64,000 nucleotides of DNA from Phenylobacterium conjunctum. Lineage in GTDB: Bacteria; Pseudomonadota; Alphaproteobacteria; Caulobacterales; Caulobacteraceae. The position numbers were made by a program, and so were the translations under genes. The stretch lies in the NCBI RefSeq assembly GCF_042679085.1, contig NZ_JBHTLQ010000012.1, positions 1-64,000 on the forward strand, in the 5' to 3' direction. This document shows positions 16,372 through 25,140 of the stretch, piece after piece. A model generated the notes under the pieces. It saw nothing but the letters and a program-made list of their open reading frames with translations, was not told the origin of the DNA and did no database searches. Position 1 is the stretch's first letter, and each line of letters starts with the position of its first letter.

Positions 16372-17670
16372 CTACTGATCGACGGCGGTGGGCTTGCCGT
16401 CCTGGCGGTAGACCACCCCGCCCTTCATGACGAAGGCGACCTTCTCGAACTGGCCCACGTCCTTCAGCGGATCGCCGGGGACCGCGACGATGTCGGCGTA
16501 GCGACCGGCCTGGATCGCGCCGATCTTGTCCGACCCGATCAGGTCGGCGCTGTTGCGGGTGGCGGTGAAGATCGCCTCCATGGGCGACATGCCGCCTTGG
16601 GTGAGCAGCTTGAACTCCAGGGCGTGGTTCCCCTCCCCCAGGTCGGTGCCGTAGGCGATCTTCACGCCCGATTTCAGGGCCTTGGGGAAGTTCTGCTTGG
16701 GCAGCAGGTCATTGGCCAACTCCTTGGCCGCCGTGCCGGGGGTCAGCAGCTCCGGCGTCTTGCTGGCCGCCTCATAGAAGACATCGAACACGGTGAGCGT
16801 GGGCACCAGATAGGTTCCCTTGGCCTTCATCAGGGCGAAGGTCTCGTCGGTGGCGAAGGAGCCGTGCTCCACCGAATCCACCCCGGCCCGGACCGCCGCC
16901 TCGATGGCGTGGGCGGGATAGATGTGGGCCGCGACCTTCATGCCCAGCATATGAGCCGTATCGACGGCGGCCTTCATCTCGTCATCCGTCATCAGCTGCT
17001 GGCGCGGATCATCGCCGGTTGAGGCGATGCCGCCCGAGGGCATGATCTTGATGAGGTTGGCCCCGCGACGGCGATGCTCGCGCACCTTGATGCGCGCCAT
17101 CTCGGGCGTATCGACGATGCCGTTGTCCCAGCCGTCGTGACGCAGGGCCGGATCCAGGCCCGAGCGCGGATCGCCATGGCCGGCGGTGGGGCCAAGCGGC
17201 TCCAGCGCCACCCACAGCCGGGGGCCGGCGATCTTGCCGTCGTCGATGGCGTTGCGCACAGCGACACTGTCGTCGCCGCCGCCGGCGTCGCGGGCGCTGG
17301 TGAAGCCTTGCTGCAGCATCTGGCGGGCGAAGACGGCGTCATCGAAGGCCCGGTCGATGGCCGAGTGGGTCACCCAGTCCTCGGTGGCGTTGGTCCGGCT
17401 GGGCAGCTTGGCGCCGACGTGGATGTGCACGTCGATGAAGCCCGGCATGACGGTGGCCTTTGACAGGTCGATCACCTGCGCGCCGGCCGGGGTGACGAAG
17501 CCGTCCTTGATCGCCGTGATCTTGTCGTCGTGGACCAGGATCGAGACCTTGGTCCGCGGCTGGGCGGACAGGCCGTCGATCAGGGTTCCGGCGTGGATGA
17601 CCTGATCCTTCGCCTGGGCGCCGTTCGCCGCCAGAGCCAGGGTGAGGGCGAGAAGGCTGGCGGCGCGCAT
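16372..17670 (-). CDS. Secreted amidohydrolase (prolidase-like), 432 aa
   Basis: A metal-dependent hydrolase of the amidohydrolase superfamily with a cleavable signal peptide (residues 1-20, ending AQA), so periplasmic or extracellular. Metal ligands are seen in MPGFIDVHIHVG, the probable bridging Lys in NLIKIMPSGG, the histidines in AAHIYPAHA and SVEHGS, and the Asp in YGTDLGEGNH. The layout resembles imidazolonepropionase-like and Xaa-Pro dipeptidase proteins of Caulobacterales. A TAGGAG site overlaps the purC stop codon, so it is expressed with purC. The substrate, peptide-like or a mycotoxin/carbamate type, is unknown. Confidence 0.9.
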   Translation of the reverse strand: MRAASLLALTLALAANGAQAKDQVIHAGTLIDGLSAQPRTKVSILVHDDKITAIKDGFVTPAGAQVIDLSKATVMPGFIDVHIHVGAKLPSRTNATEDWVTHSAIDRAFDDAVFARQMLQQGFTSARDAGGGDDSVAVRNAIDDGKIAGPRLWVALEPLGPTAGHGDPRSGLDPALRHDGWDNGIVDTPEMARIKVREHRRRGANLIKIMPSGGIASTGDDPRQQLMTDDEMKAAVDTAHMLGMKVAAHIYPAHAIEAAVRAGVDSVEHGSFATDETFALMKAKGTYLVPTLTVFDVFYEAASKTPELLTPGTAAKELANDLLPKQNFPKALKSGVKIAYGTDLGEGNHALEFKLLTQGGMSPMEAIFTATRNSADLIGSDKIGAIQAGRYADIVAVPGDPLKDVGQFEKVAFVMKGGVVYRQDGKPTAVDQ

Positions 17671-17681
17671 GGGGCGGGCTC

Positions 17682-18638
17682 CTAGAAGAACTGCGACAGG
17701 TTGCGGCGAAGGCGGGCGATCACCGGCTCACCGGCGGCCGGGGCCTCAAAGGTCTGGCCGGTGATCATCTCGAAAGCCTTCACATAGACGGCCGAGGTAT
17801 CCCACAGCATCTGTTCCGGGATCTCCGGAATGGGGTCCTTGTAGGGATCGCAGCGTTCCGCCACCCAGGCGCGCACGAAATCCTTGTCGAAGCTGTCCGG
17901 ACGGGCGCCGCGGGCGAAGCTGTCGGGATAGGAGCTGGCGAACCAGTAGCGGCTGGAATCGGGGGTGTGGATCTCGTCGGCCAGGACGATCTTGCCGTCC
18001 GGGTCGAGGCCAAACTCGTACTTGGTGTCCACCAGGATCAGGCCGCGTTCGGCGGCCAGCTTTTGGCCGCGGGCGAACAGGGCGAGCGCATAGGCGCTAA
18101 CCTCATCCCACTGGGCCTGGGTCAGCAGGCCCTGCTGCAGAATTTCCGCCGGGCTGAGCGGCGCGTCGTGGGCGCCGTCCAGAGCCTTGCTGGTCGGGGT
18201 GATGATCGGCTGCGGCAGCACCTGATTGTCCCGCAGGCCCTCCGGCAGGGTCACGCCGTACATGGTGCGCTGGCCCTTCTTGTACATCGGCAGGATGGAG
18301 GTCCCCGTCGTGCCGGCCAGATAGCCCCGCACCACGATCTCCACCGGCAGGATGTCCAGCCGCTGGCCGACCACGACGTTGGGGTCTGGGTAGGACAGGA
18401 CGTGGTTGGGGCAGATGTCGGCGGTCTTCTCGAACCAGAACCGCGCGGTCTGGGTCAGGACCTGGCCCTTGTAGGGAATCGCCGCCAGGATCAGGTCGAA
18501 GGCCGAGATTCGGTCCGAGGCGATGATGATCCGCCGCCCGTCGGGCAGGTCGTAGTTGTCCCGCACCTTGCCGCGATAGTGGTTGGGCAGTTCCGGGATA
18601 TCGATATCGCGCAGAACCACGTCCGCCGCCGCCGTCAT
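17682..18638 (-). CDS. purC: SAICAR synthetase
   Basis: Joins aspartate to CAIR in purine synthesis, using ATP. It is the long form (about 318 aa) related to yeast Ade1 rather than the roughly 240-aa bacterial short form. Motifs: GKVRDNYDLPDGRRIIIASD, RISAFD, PVEIVVRGYLAGT and LILVDTKYEFGLDPDGKIVL. I prefer the ATG at 18638, with GGAG 9 bases upstream, over a GTG 9 bases earlier. The downstream amidohydrolase gene starts 11 bases after its stop. A second purC copy of the short type may exist elsewhere in such genomes; it is not in this window. Confidence 0.95.
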   Translation of the reverse strand: MTAAADVVLRDIDIPELPNHYRGKVRDNYDLPDGRRIIIASDRISAFDLILAAIPYKGQVLTQTARFWFEKTADICPNHVLSYPDPNVVVGQRLDILPVEIVVRGYLAGTTGTSILPMYKKGQRTMYGVTLPEGLRDNQVLPQPIITPTSKALDGAHDAPLSPAEILQQGLLTQAQWDEVSAYALALFARGQKLAAERGLILVDTKYEFGLDPDGKIVLADEIHTPDSSRYWFASSYPDSFARGARPDSFDKDFVRAWVAERCDPYKDPIPEIPEQMLWDTSAVYVKAFEMITGQTFEAPAAGEPVIARLRRNLSQFF

Positions 18639-18745
18639 GTCCGCCACTCCGCCGAATGATTGGTGAGACCGCCTTTGCCGTGAAGACAGGGCTGCGTCCA
18701 GACGGCTAGACTAAGCGTATGTTGGGGCAAGCAGGAGGATCTCCC

Positions 18746-19324
18746 ATGAAAGCCGTCGCGTTCCGCACTCTCGCCCTCGCCGCCGCAGCCGCGGGCGCCC
18801 TCGCCACCCCGGCCCTCGCCGACCTGGCGCCGGGCACAAAGGCTCCGGATTTCAAGGCCCCGGCCTACCTCGCCGGCAAGCCCTTCACCTTCGACCTCGC
18901 CGAGGCCCGCAAGAAGGGTCCGGTGGTCCTGTACTTCTTCCCATCGGCCTACACCAAGGGCTGCAACCTCGAGGCTCACCTGTTCTCGCAGGCCGCCGAT
19001 GACTTCAAGGCCCAGGGCGCGACCCTGATTGGGGTGACCGCCGGCAAGGTCGACCAGCTGGCCGTCTTCTCCGCCGACACCGCCACCTGCGGCGGCAAGT
19101 TCGCCGTCGCCGCCGACCCTGGGGCTTCCATCGCCAAGCAGTATGATGCGCCCCTGAAGGTCGCGGGCATGAAGGCGCCGGCGGACCTGTCGGCCCGCAC
19201 CTCCTATGTCATCGCCCCCGACGGCAAGGTGGTGTTCGCCTACGACAACCTGTCGGCGGACGACCACGTCAACCAGACCATGGCGGCGCTGAAGAGCTGG
19301 CGGGCGAAGAACCCGAAGCGGTAG
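18746..19324 (+). CDS. Exported peroxiredoxin (PrxQ/BCP-like), 192 aa
   Basis: A thiol peroxidase, probably periplasmic. A signal peptide (about 1-25, ending ALA) precedes the thioredoxin fold. The peroxidatic Cys lies in FFPSAYTKGCNLE and a candidate resolving Cys in TATCGGKF. The usual TPxCT sequence is replaced by SAYTKGC, as in AhpC/TSA proteins of the PrxQ-like periplasmic group. AGGAGG precedes the ATG at 18746; a start 27 bases upstream lacks a site. It is divergent from purC across about 107 bases. Confidence 0.9.
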   Translation: MKAVAFRTLALAAAAAGALATPALADLAPGTKAPDFKAPAYLAGKPFTFDLAEARKKGPVVLYFFPSAYTKGCNLEAHLFSQAADDFKAQGATLIGVTAGKVDQLAVFSADTATCGGKFAVAADPGASIAKQYDAPLKVAGMKAPADLSARTSYVIAPDGKVVFAYDNLSADDHVNQTMAALKSWRAKNPKR

Positions 19325-19360
19325 GCGCACCGCTGGACGCCTCATGAGGGACGAAGCGCC

Positions 19361-19389
19361 TTGCCCTGCAACGCTTTTTCCCTTATGAG
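19361..19389 (+). promoter_or_regulatory. Candidate promoter of the rpsF-rpsR-rplI operon
   Basis: TTGCCC (19361-19366), a 17-base spacer, and TATGAG (19384-19389). Transcription would begin near 19396 and leave a leader of about 130 bases, long for this genome and suited to ribosomal-protein autoregulation. Confidence 0.45.
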
Positions 19390-19433
19390 CGCGCCTCTTC
19401 ACGGAATGCGGTCTTCAGCCGGGAACTCCAAAG

Positions 19434-19452
19434 GAACGGGAAAGCCCCGTTC
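19434..19452 (+). promoter_or_regulatory. Hairpin in the rpsF leader
   Basis: GAACGGG (19434-19440) and CCCGTTC (19446-19452) form a perfect 7-bp stem with loop AAAGC. It lies in the untranslated leader 75 bases before rpsF, with no T run after it. An S6:S18-binding leader is known in many bacteria; whether this is it is not established. A further GCCG/CGGC stem with a CCG-rich loop lies near 19477-19498. Confidence 0.35.
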
Positions 19453-19527
19453 GCCCATTGAAGAGCCATCGTGGACGCCGGTTCACCCGCCGACGGCCGC
19501 GCCGCCTTCCACAAGGGAAAAGGACAC

Positions 19528-19893
19528 ATGGCGCTCTACGAGCACGTCGTCATTTCGCGGCAGGATATCTCGCCGCAACAAGCCGAAGCCCTCAACGATA
19601 CGATCAAGGCGATCATCGAAGAAGGCGGCGGCGTTGTCGCCAAGATCGAGTACTGGGGTCTTCGCAACCTCACCTACCGCATCAAGAAGAACCGCAAGGG
19701 TCACTACTCCCTCCTCGCTCTGGACGCCCCGCCGGCGGCCGTGAAGGAGATGGAGCGCCAGCTGTCGATCAACGAAGACGTGCTGCGCTACATGACCGTT
19801 CGCGTTGAAGAGCTCGACCTGGAGCTCTCGCCCATCCTGGCCCGTCGCGACCGCGACCGTGAGCGCGAACCGCGCCGCGAAGACTCCTTCTAA
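19528..19893 (+). CDS. rpsF: 30S ribosomal protein S6
   Basis: S6 pairs with S18 on the platform of the small subunit. The N-terminus MALYEHVVISRQDISPQQAE, the central YWGLRNLTYRIKKNRKGHY and the C-terminal charged tail of alternating Arg/Asp/Glu are typical. 121 aa. The ATG at 19528 has AAGGA upstream; the frame is open further 5' but that region is leader. First gene of the rpsF-rpsR-rplI operon, 12 bases before rpsR. Confidence 0.98.
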   Translation: MALYEHVVISRQDISPQQAEALNDTIKAIIEEGGGVVAKIEYWGLRNLTYRIKKNRKGHYSLLALDAPPAAVKEMERQLSINEDVLRYMTVRVEELDLELSPILARRDRDREREPRREDSF

Positions 19894-19905
19894 GGCAGGC
19901 ATCCC

Positions 19906-20178
19906 ATGACCGACGAAACCTCCTCGGCCCCGGCCGCGGCCGCCGCCGGCGGCGCCCGCCGCCCGTTCTTCCGCCGCCGCAAGGTGTGCCCGTTCTCCGG
20001 CGCCAACGCCCCGAAGATCGACTACAAGGACGTCAAGCTCCTGCAGCGCTACGTTTCCGAGCGCGGCAAGATCGTTCCGTCCCGCATCACCGCGGTGTCG
20101 GCCAAGAAGCAGCGTGAACTGGCCAAGGCCATCAAGCGCGCCCGCTTCCTGGCCCTGCTGCCCTACGTCGTGAAGTAA
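19906..20178 (+). CDS. rpsR: 30S ribosomal protein S18
   Basis: Partner of S6 in the small subunit. 90 aa; the core FFRRRKVCPFSGANAPKIDY and the C-terminal block KKQRELAKAIKRARFLALLP are diagnostic. The N-terminal Ser/Ala-rich stretch (about 1-20) is longer than in Escherichia coli, as usual in alphaproteobacteria. Downstream rplI begins 13 bases after its stop. Confidence 0.98.
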   Translation: MTDETSSAPAAAAAGGARRPFFRRRKVCPFSGANAPKIDYKDVKLLQRYVSERGKIVPSRITAVSAKKQRELAKAIKRARFLALLPYVVK

Positions 20179-20191
20179 GGGAGCCGGATCC

Positions 20192-20776
20192 ATGAAAGTC
20201 ATTCTGCTCGAGCGCGTGGAAGGCCGCGGCTCCCTGGGCGACGTGGTCACGGTGAAGGACGGGTTCGCCCGTAACTACCTGCTGCCGCGTCAAAAGGCCC
20301 TGCGCGCCAACTCCGCCAACATGAAGGTCTTCGAGGCGCAACGCGCTGAAATCGAAGCCCGCAACCTGAAGGCCAAGGAACAGGCCGGCAAGTCGGGCGA
20401 AAAGCTCGATGGCACCGCCTACATCCTGATCCGTCAGGCCGGCGAAAGCGGTCAGCTGTACGGCTCGGTCTCCGGCCGTGACGTCGCTGACGTGATCAAC
20501 GCCGAAGGCGGCAAGGTCGAACGGTCGATGGTCGTCCTCGACAAGCCGATCAAGACTCTGGGCATGCACGAAGTGAAGGTCCGCCTGCACGCGGAAGTCA
20601 CCGTGACCATCACCCTGAACATCGCGCGCAGCGCTGATGAAGCCGAACGCCAAGCGCGCGGCGAGAACATCATCGCCTCGCAATTTGAAGAAGAGCGCCT
20701 GGCCGCCGAAGAGGCCGCCCAGGACATGCTGGAAGGCGGCGCCGGCCAGCAAGAGGGCGACTACGGCGATCACTGA
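20192..20776 (+). CDS. rplI: 50S ribosomal protein L9
   Basis: Binds 23S rRNA near the L1 stalk. The N-terminal domain starts MKVILLERVEGRGSLGDVV and contains DGFARNYLLPRQKAL, followed by the long helix and the C-terminal domain (YGSVSGRDVADVINAEGG). At 194 aa it is about 45 residues longer than the roughly 149-aa form; the extra is an acidic Glu/Ala/Gly tail, common in alphaproteobacterial L9. Last gene of the operon, followed by a strong terminator. Confidence 0.97.
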   Translation: MKVILLERVEGRGSLGDVVTVKDGFARNYLLPRQKALRANSANMKVFEAQRAEIEARNLKAKEQAGKSGEKLDGTAYILIRQAGESGQLYGSVSGRDVADVINAEGGKVERSMVVLDKPIKTLGMHEVKVRLHAEVTVTITLNIARSADEAERQARGENIIASQFEEERLAAEEAAQDMLEGGAGQQEGDYGDH

Positions 20777-20805
20777 TCGCTGTTAAGTCACCGAAATGCT
20801 TAGAG

Positions 20806-20839
20806 AAGCGGCGCAGAACACTGTTCTGCGCCGCTTTTT
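20806..20839 (+). terminator. Strong intrinsic terminator of the rpsF operon
   Basis: AAGCGGCGCAGAA (20806-20818), loop CACTG, then TTCTGCGCCGCTT (20824-20836), merging into a run of five T. This is the clearest Rho-independent terminator in the window. Confidence 0.92.
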
Positions 20840-20963
20840 CGTGCGCGCTTTGCCTGATCTTGTTGCAAAAATGTCATTTCCGCGGCGCGCCACGCCGCCT
20901 AGCTAAGCCCCCTAAAGTCTTCCAACGCAGACGCCCCGCGCCTGTCAGATGAGGGGAAAGCTC

Positions 20964-23366
20964 ATGCAGTATCGCACCATCCTTTTCGCCGCCGCCTCCG
21001 CCGCCAGCCTGTGGGCCGGCGCCGCCGCCGCCCAGCCCGCCAAGACCGCCGAGGTCGAGGAACTGGTCGTCACCGGCACCCGCACCGAAGGCCGCACCCG
21101 GCTCGAAACCCTCGCGCCCGTCGACGTGGTCAGCGCCGAAGCGCTGCAGCAGCGCGGCACGACCGAACTGGCCACCGCCCTGGCCACCTCGGTGCCCTCG
21201 ATCACCTTCCCGCGTCCGTCCAACACCGACGGCACCGACACCATTCGCCCGGCCACCCTGCGCGGCCAGGGCCCTGACCAGACCCTGGTGCTGGTGAACG
21301 GCGCGCGCCGTCACGCCACCGCCCTGGTCAACACCAACGGCTCCGTCGGCCGCGGTTCGGCCGCCGTCGACCTGAACGCCATCCCGTCGACGGCCATCGA
21401 GCGCATCGAAGTCCTGCGCGACGGCGCCTCGGCCCAGTATGGTTCGGACGCCATCGCCGGCGTCATCAACCTGCGCCTGCGTGAAGCCGATCATGGCGGC
21501 GGCCTGTCGGTGACGACCGGCCAGTACATGACCCACCTGGACGGCTTCTATGGCCGCAAGGGCAATGTCACCGACGGCCTGACCACCACGGTCTCCGGCT
21601 GGCAGGGCCTGTCGCTGCTGGGCGACGGCTTCGTGACTCTCTCGGCGGAGTACCGCACCCGCGAGAACACCAACCGCTCTGACATCGATCCGCGCCTGGG
21701 CCGGGTGACCTCGCGCTTCGGCGACGCCGATGTCGACGATCTGAGCCTGTACCTGAACGCCGGCAAGCCGCTGAACGACAACTGGAGCGCCTACGGCTGG
21801 TACGGCTACCAGAAGCGCGAAGGCTCCTCGGCGGCCACTTACCGCACGCCGACCGACGCCACCCAGAACATCATCTCGGTCTATCCGAACGGCTACCTGC
21901 CGCTGCTCAAGACCAAGACCGAGGACCACAGCGCCGGCGTCGGCCTGAAGGGCGAACTGGCCGGCTTCAAGACCGACGTGAACCTCGTCTATGGCAAGAA
22001 CACCATCGACTTCAACGTCGCCAACACCCTGAACCCCTCCCTGGGCCCGACCTCTCCGCACCAGTTCTACGCCGGTCAGCTGGCCTATGATCAGCTGGTG
22101 TTCGGCGCCGACTTCAGCCGCGAGGTCGAGGTTGGTCTGGTGAAGCCGCTGAACGTCGCCTTCGGCGTCGAGGCCCGCCGTGAGACCTATCAGATCGGCG
22201 CGGGCGAGCCCGGCTCCTATATCCGCGGTCCCTTCACCACCCTGGCCCTGGGCTCGCGCGGCTTCACCGGCTTCACGCCCTCGAACGTGGTCGACGTGGA
22301 TCGCGACGCCGCCGGCGTCTATCTGGACCTGGAAGGCAACCTGACCGAGAAGCTCTCGGCCTCGGCCGCTGTGCGCTACGAGAACTATTCGGACTTTGGC
22401 GACACCACGACCGGCAAGCTCTCGGCCCGCTACGATTTCACGCCGGAATTCGCCCTGCGCGGTTCGGTGTCCACGGGCTTCCGCGCCCCGGCCCTGCAGC
22501 AGCAGTTCTATACCGCCACCTCGATCCTCTACATCAACGGCGTGCCGTTCGAGACCGGCACCTATCCGTCGGTGAGCCCCGTCGGCAAGGCGCTGGGCGG
22601 CAAGGCCCTGGAGCCCGAGACCTCGGAGAACTACGCCCTGGGTCTCGTCTATCGTAAGGGCGCGTTCGAACTGACCATCGACGCCTACCAGATCAAGGTC
22701 GAGGACCGCATCGTGCTGTCCGAAACCCTGACCGGCAGCGCCACGGCGGCGGTCGGCACCAACGCCCGGACGATCTATGATCTGCTGTCGCCCTATGGCG
22801 CTTCGGCGGCGCGCTTCTTCATCAATGGCGTGAACACCGACACCAAGGGCGTCGACATCGTCGCCCACTATCGGATCCAGGACGATCAGGCCGGCACCTT
22901 CGACCTGACCGCCGCGGGCAACATCAACAACCTGAACGTCACCAAGACCCCGGTGACCGCGGCGACCATCCTGCCGTCTCCGGTCTCGCTGTTCGCCCGC
23001 CAGGCTACCAAGCGCTTCGAGGAAGGCACCCCGGACAAGAAGCTGACCCTGCAAGGCGACTGGAGCAAGGACGGCTGGGGCGCCACCCTGCGCAGCACCT
23101 TCTATGGCGACGTGCTGTCGCCGGGCACCCTGGCTGACGGCAGCGCCGACAGCCACACCGGCGTGCGCGGCGTGGTGGACGCTGAGGCCCGCTACACCTT
23201 CCCGGTGGGCGTGACCGTCTCGCTGGGCGCGGACAACCTGTTCGACACCTATCCGAACCAGATCGTCCCGGCCCTGAACACCACGGGCGCGGCCCCCTAC
23301 TCGTCGTTCTCGCCCTTCGGCTTCGGCGGGCGGTTCGTGTACGGGCGCCTGGCCTACAAGTGGTAA
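20964..23366 (+). CDS. TonB-dependent receptor (IroN/FepA-like plug), 800 aa
   Basis: An outer-membrane TonB-coupled transporter. The signal peptide ends at about AAA (residue 23); a TonB box VEELVVTGTR is at 31-40. The plug has VLVNGARRHATALVNTNGSV and LNAIPSTAIERIEVLRDGAS, then the barrel, ending in FGFGGRFVYGRLAYKW with a C-terminal Trp. This plug type is widespread in Caulobacterales and is often annotated as an iron-complex receptor; the ligand is not evident. The ATG at 20964 has GAGGGGA upstream and is preferred to an ATG 15 bases earlier. It sits between rplI and dnaB and is flanked by terminators, so it is an independent unit. Confidence 0.94.
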   Translation: MQYRTILFAAASAASLWAGAAAAQPAKTAEVEELVVTGTRTEGRTRLETLAPVDVVSAEALQQRGTTELATALATSVPSITFPRPSNTDGTDTIRPATLRGQGPDQTLVLVNGARRHATALVNTNGSVGRGSAAVDLNAIPSTAIERIEVLRDGASAQYGSDAIAGVINLRLREADHGGGLSVTTGQYMTHLDGFYGRKGNVTDGLTTTVSGWQGLSLLGDGFVTLSAEYRTRENTNRSDIDPRLGRVTSRFGDADVDDLSLYLNAGKPLNDNWSAYGWYGYQKREGSSAATYRTPTDATQNIISVYPNGYLPLLKTKTEDHSAGVGLKGELAGFKTDVNLVYGKNTIDFNVANTLNPSLGPTSPHQFYAGQLAYDQLVFGADFSREVEVGLVKPLNVAFGVEARRETYQIGAGEPGSYIRGPFTTLALGSRGFTGFTPSNVVDVDRDAAGVYLDLEGNLTEKLSASAAVRYENYSDFGDTTTGKLSARYDFTPEFALRGSVSTGFRAPALQQQFYTATSILYINGVPFETGTYPSVSPVGKALGGKALEPETSENYALGLVYRKGAFELTIDAYQIKVEDRIVLSETLTGSATAAVGTNARTIYDLLSPYGASAARFFINGVNTDTKGVDIVAHYRIQDDQAGTFDLTAAGNINNLNVTKTPVTAATILPSPVSLFARQATKRFEEGTPDKKLTLQGDWSKDGWGATLRSTFYGDVLSPGTLADGSADSHTGVRGVVDAEARYTFPVGVTVSLGADNLFDTYPNQIVPALNTTGAAPYSSFSPFGFGGRFVYGRLAYKW

Positions 23367-23370
23367 ACGC

Positions 23371-23387
23371 CTGCGCCTGAGGCGCAG
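23371..23387 (+). other. Small hairpin after the second TonB receptor
   Basis: CTGCGCC (23371-23377) and GGCGCAG (23381-23387) form a perfect 7-bp stem with a TGA loop, directly after the receptor stop codon and just before the main terminator. Confidence 0.5.
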
Positions 23388-23401
23388 CGATGGACTTGCG
23401 G

Positions 23402-23437
23402 CGGCGCGGAGCTTCGGCTCCGCGCCGTTCGTCTTTT
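23402..23437 (+). terminator. Intrinsic terminator with a TTCG tetraloop
   Basis: CGGCGCGGAGC (23402-23412) and GCTCCGCGCCG (23417-23427) form a perfect 11-bp stem closed by the stable TTCG loop. A T-rich stretch ending TTTT (23434-23437) follows. It insulates dnaB from the receptor. Confidence 0.9.
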
Positions 23438-23593
23438 CAAGCCTGGATAGGACGTCCGCTTCTGGCGCAGACCGGCTCTAGGTAGACTCCGCATCCAACC
23501 CCACGTGGCGTTCTCCACAGGCTGGTCGGAAACCTGTTGAAGGACCACTCGCCGCAGTGCCTTGGCCCGTCGCGTTAAGATATCGGTAACCTC

Positions 23594-25087
23594 ATGGCTC
23601 TGGTTCCCGCCCTCGATCTCCGTCCCGCGCACAACGACACGGACATCCCGCACGCTCCCGCCAACATCGAGGCCGAGCAGGCCCTGTTGGGCGCGGTGCT
23701 GTACGACAACGCCGCCTTCGAGCGGCTCGGCGACTTCCTGCAAAGCCGGCACTTCTACGAGCCCTTCCACCAGCGCCTGTTCCAGGCCATCGAGACCCAT
23801 ATCCGCAAGGGTCAGCTGGCGGAGCCCATCCTGCTGGCGGAGCAGTTCAGCCGCGACCCGGCCTTCGACGAGCTGGGTGGGGTGCGCTATCTCGCCGACC
23901 TCGTGGACCGCGCGCCCCCGGCGGCCAACGCGCCCGACTATTCGCGGGTCATCTATGATCTGGCCCTGCGCCGCGACCTGATCCGCATCGGCGGCGAGAT
24001 CGCCACCACCGCCGCGGCGCCCGAGGAGGACCGTTCGGCCCGCGACCAGATCGAATCCGCGGAACAGCAACTCTACGCCCTGGCCGAGTCCGGCACGACC
24101 TCCCAGGGCTTCGTCAGCTTCGCCGACGCCCTGCACGGCGCGGTGACCATGGCGGCGGAGGCCCACAGCCGCGAAGGCGGCCTGGCCGGGATCTCCACCG
24201 GCCTGATCGACCTCGACCAGAAGATCGGCGGCCTGCACGGGTCCGACCTGGTGATCCTGGCGGCGCGTCCCTCGATGGGGAAGACGTCGCTGGCCTGTAA
24301 CATCGCCTTCGACATCGCCCGGCACTACGCCTGGGAGCCGCAACCGGACGGCACGCGCAAGACCGTCTCGGGCGGCGTGGTGGCCTTCTTCTCGCTCGAA
24401 ATGTCCGCCGAACAGCTGGCCCTGCGCCTGTTGGCCGAAGTCTCCGGCGTGTCGGGCGACCGCCTGCGCAAGGGCGAGATCGACGCCGTCGAGTTCGGCC
24501 GGATCCGCGACGCGGCCCTGGAGATCCAGGAAGCGCCGCTGTTCATCGACGCCACCGGCGGCATCACCCTGGCCAAGCTCACCGCCCGCGCGCGCCGCCT
24601 GAAGCGCCTGCACGGCCTGGACGCCATCTTCGTCGACTACCTCCAGCTGGTCACCGGCGGCGAGGGCAAGAGCGACAACCGGGTTCAGGAAGTCAGCATG
24701 ATCACCCAAGGCCTCAAGGCCTTGGCCAAGGAACTTTCGGTGCCGGTCATCGCCCTGTCGCAGCTGTCGCGCCAGGTGGAGAACCGCGAGGATAAGAAGC
24801 CTCAGCTCTCCGACCTGCGGGAATCCGGCTCGATCGAACAGGACGCCGACATGGTCATGTTCATCTACCGCGAGGAGTACTATCTGGGCCGCGCCGAGCC
24901 CCGCGAGGGCACGCCGGAGCACCTGGCCTGGCAGGAACAGATGGACCAGGTGGCGGGCGTCGCCGAAGTCATCATCGGCAAGCAGCGTCACGGTCCCATC
25001 GGCACGGTGAAGCTGGCCTTCAACTCCGACCTGACCAAGTTCGGCAACTTGGCGCGCGATCACAGCCGCTACGAACAGCACGGATGA
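23594..25087 (+). CDS. dnaB: Replicative DNA helicase DnaB
   Basis: The ring helicase that unwinds DNA at the replication fork. The N-terminal domain begins near IEAEQALLGAVLYDN; the RecA-like domain has Walker A AARPSMGKTSLACNIA and FFSLEMSAEQLALRLL, with SQLSRQVENR and the Arg-containing KQRHGPIGTVKL near the end. 497 aa. No intein is present. The ATG at 23594 lacks a strong binding site. A GACTC (23485-23489) lies upstream, a candidate CcrM methylation site. It heads the dnaB-alr-radA order. Confidence 0.97.
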   Translation: MALVPALDLRPAHNDTDIPHAPANIEAEQALLGAVLYDNAAFERLGDFLQSRHFYEPFHQRLFQAIETHIRKGQLAEPILLAEQFSRDPAFDELGGVRYLADLVDRAPPAANAPDYSRVIYDLALRRDLIRIGGEIATTAAAPEEDRSARDQIESAEQQLYALAESGTTSQGFVSFADALHGAVTMAAEAHSREGGLAGISTGLIDLDQKIGGLHGSDLVILAARPSMGKTSLACNIAFDIARHYAWEPQPDGTRKTVSGGVVAFFSLEMSAEQLALRLLAEVSGVSGDRLRKGEIDAVEFGRIRDAALEIQEAPLFIDATGGITLAKLTARARRLKRLHGLDAIFVDYLQLVTGGEGKSDNRVQEVSMITQGLKALAKELSVPVIALSQLSRQVENREDKKPQLSDLRESGSIEQDADMVMFIYREEYYLGRAEPREGTPEHLAWQEQMDQVAGVAEVIIGKQRHGPIGTVKLAFNSDLTKFGNLARDHSRYEQHG

Positions 25088-25140
25088 CGCGCGGGGGTCT
25101 GGCTCTTACGTCGCAAGCTCGGCTGCGCTAACACGCCGGC

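Noticed and set aside
20874..23156. A 760-codon open frame opposite the second TonB receptor
   Set aside because: Same shadow pattern, and it crosses the rplI-receptor interval without a credible start.
23354..25081. A 575-codon reverse frame opposite dnaB
   Set aside because: Shadow; DnaB is unmistakable on the forward strand.
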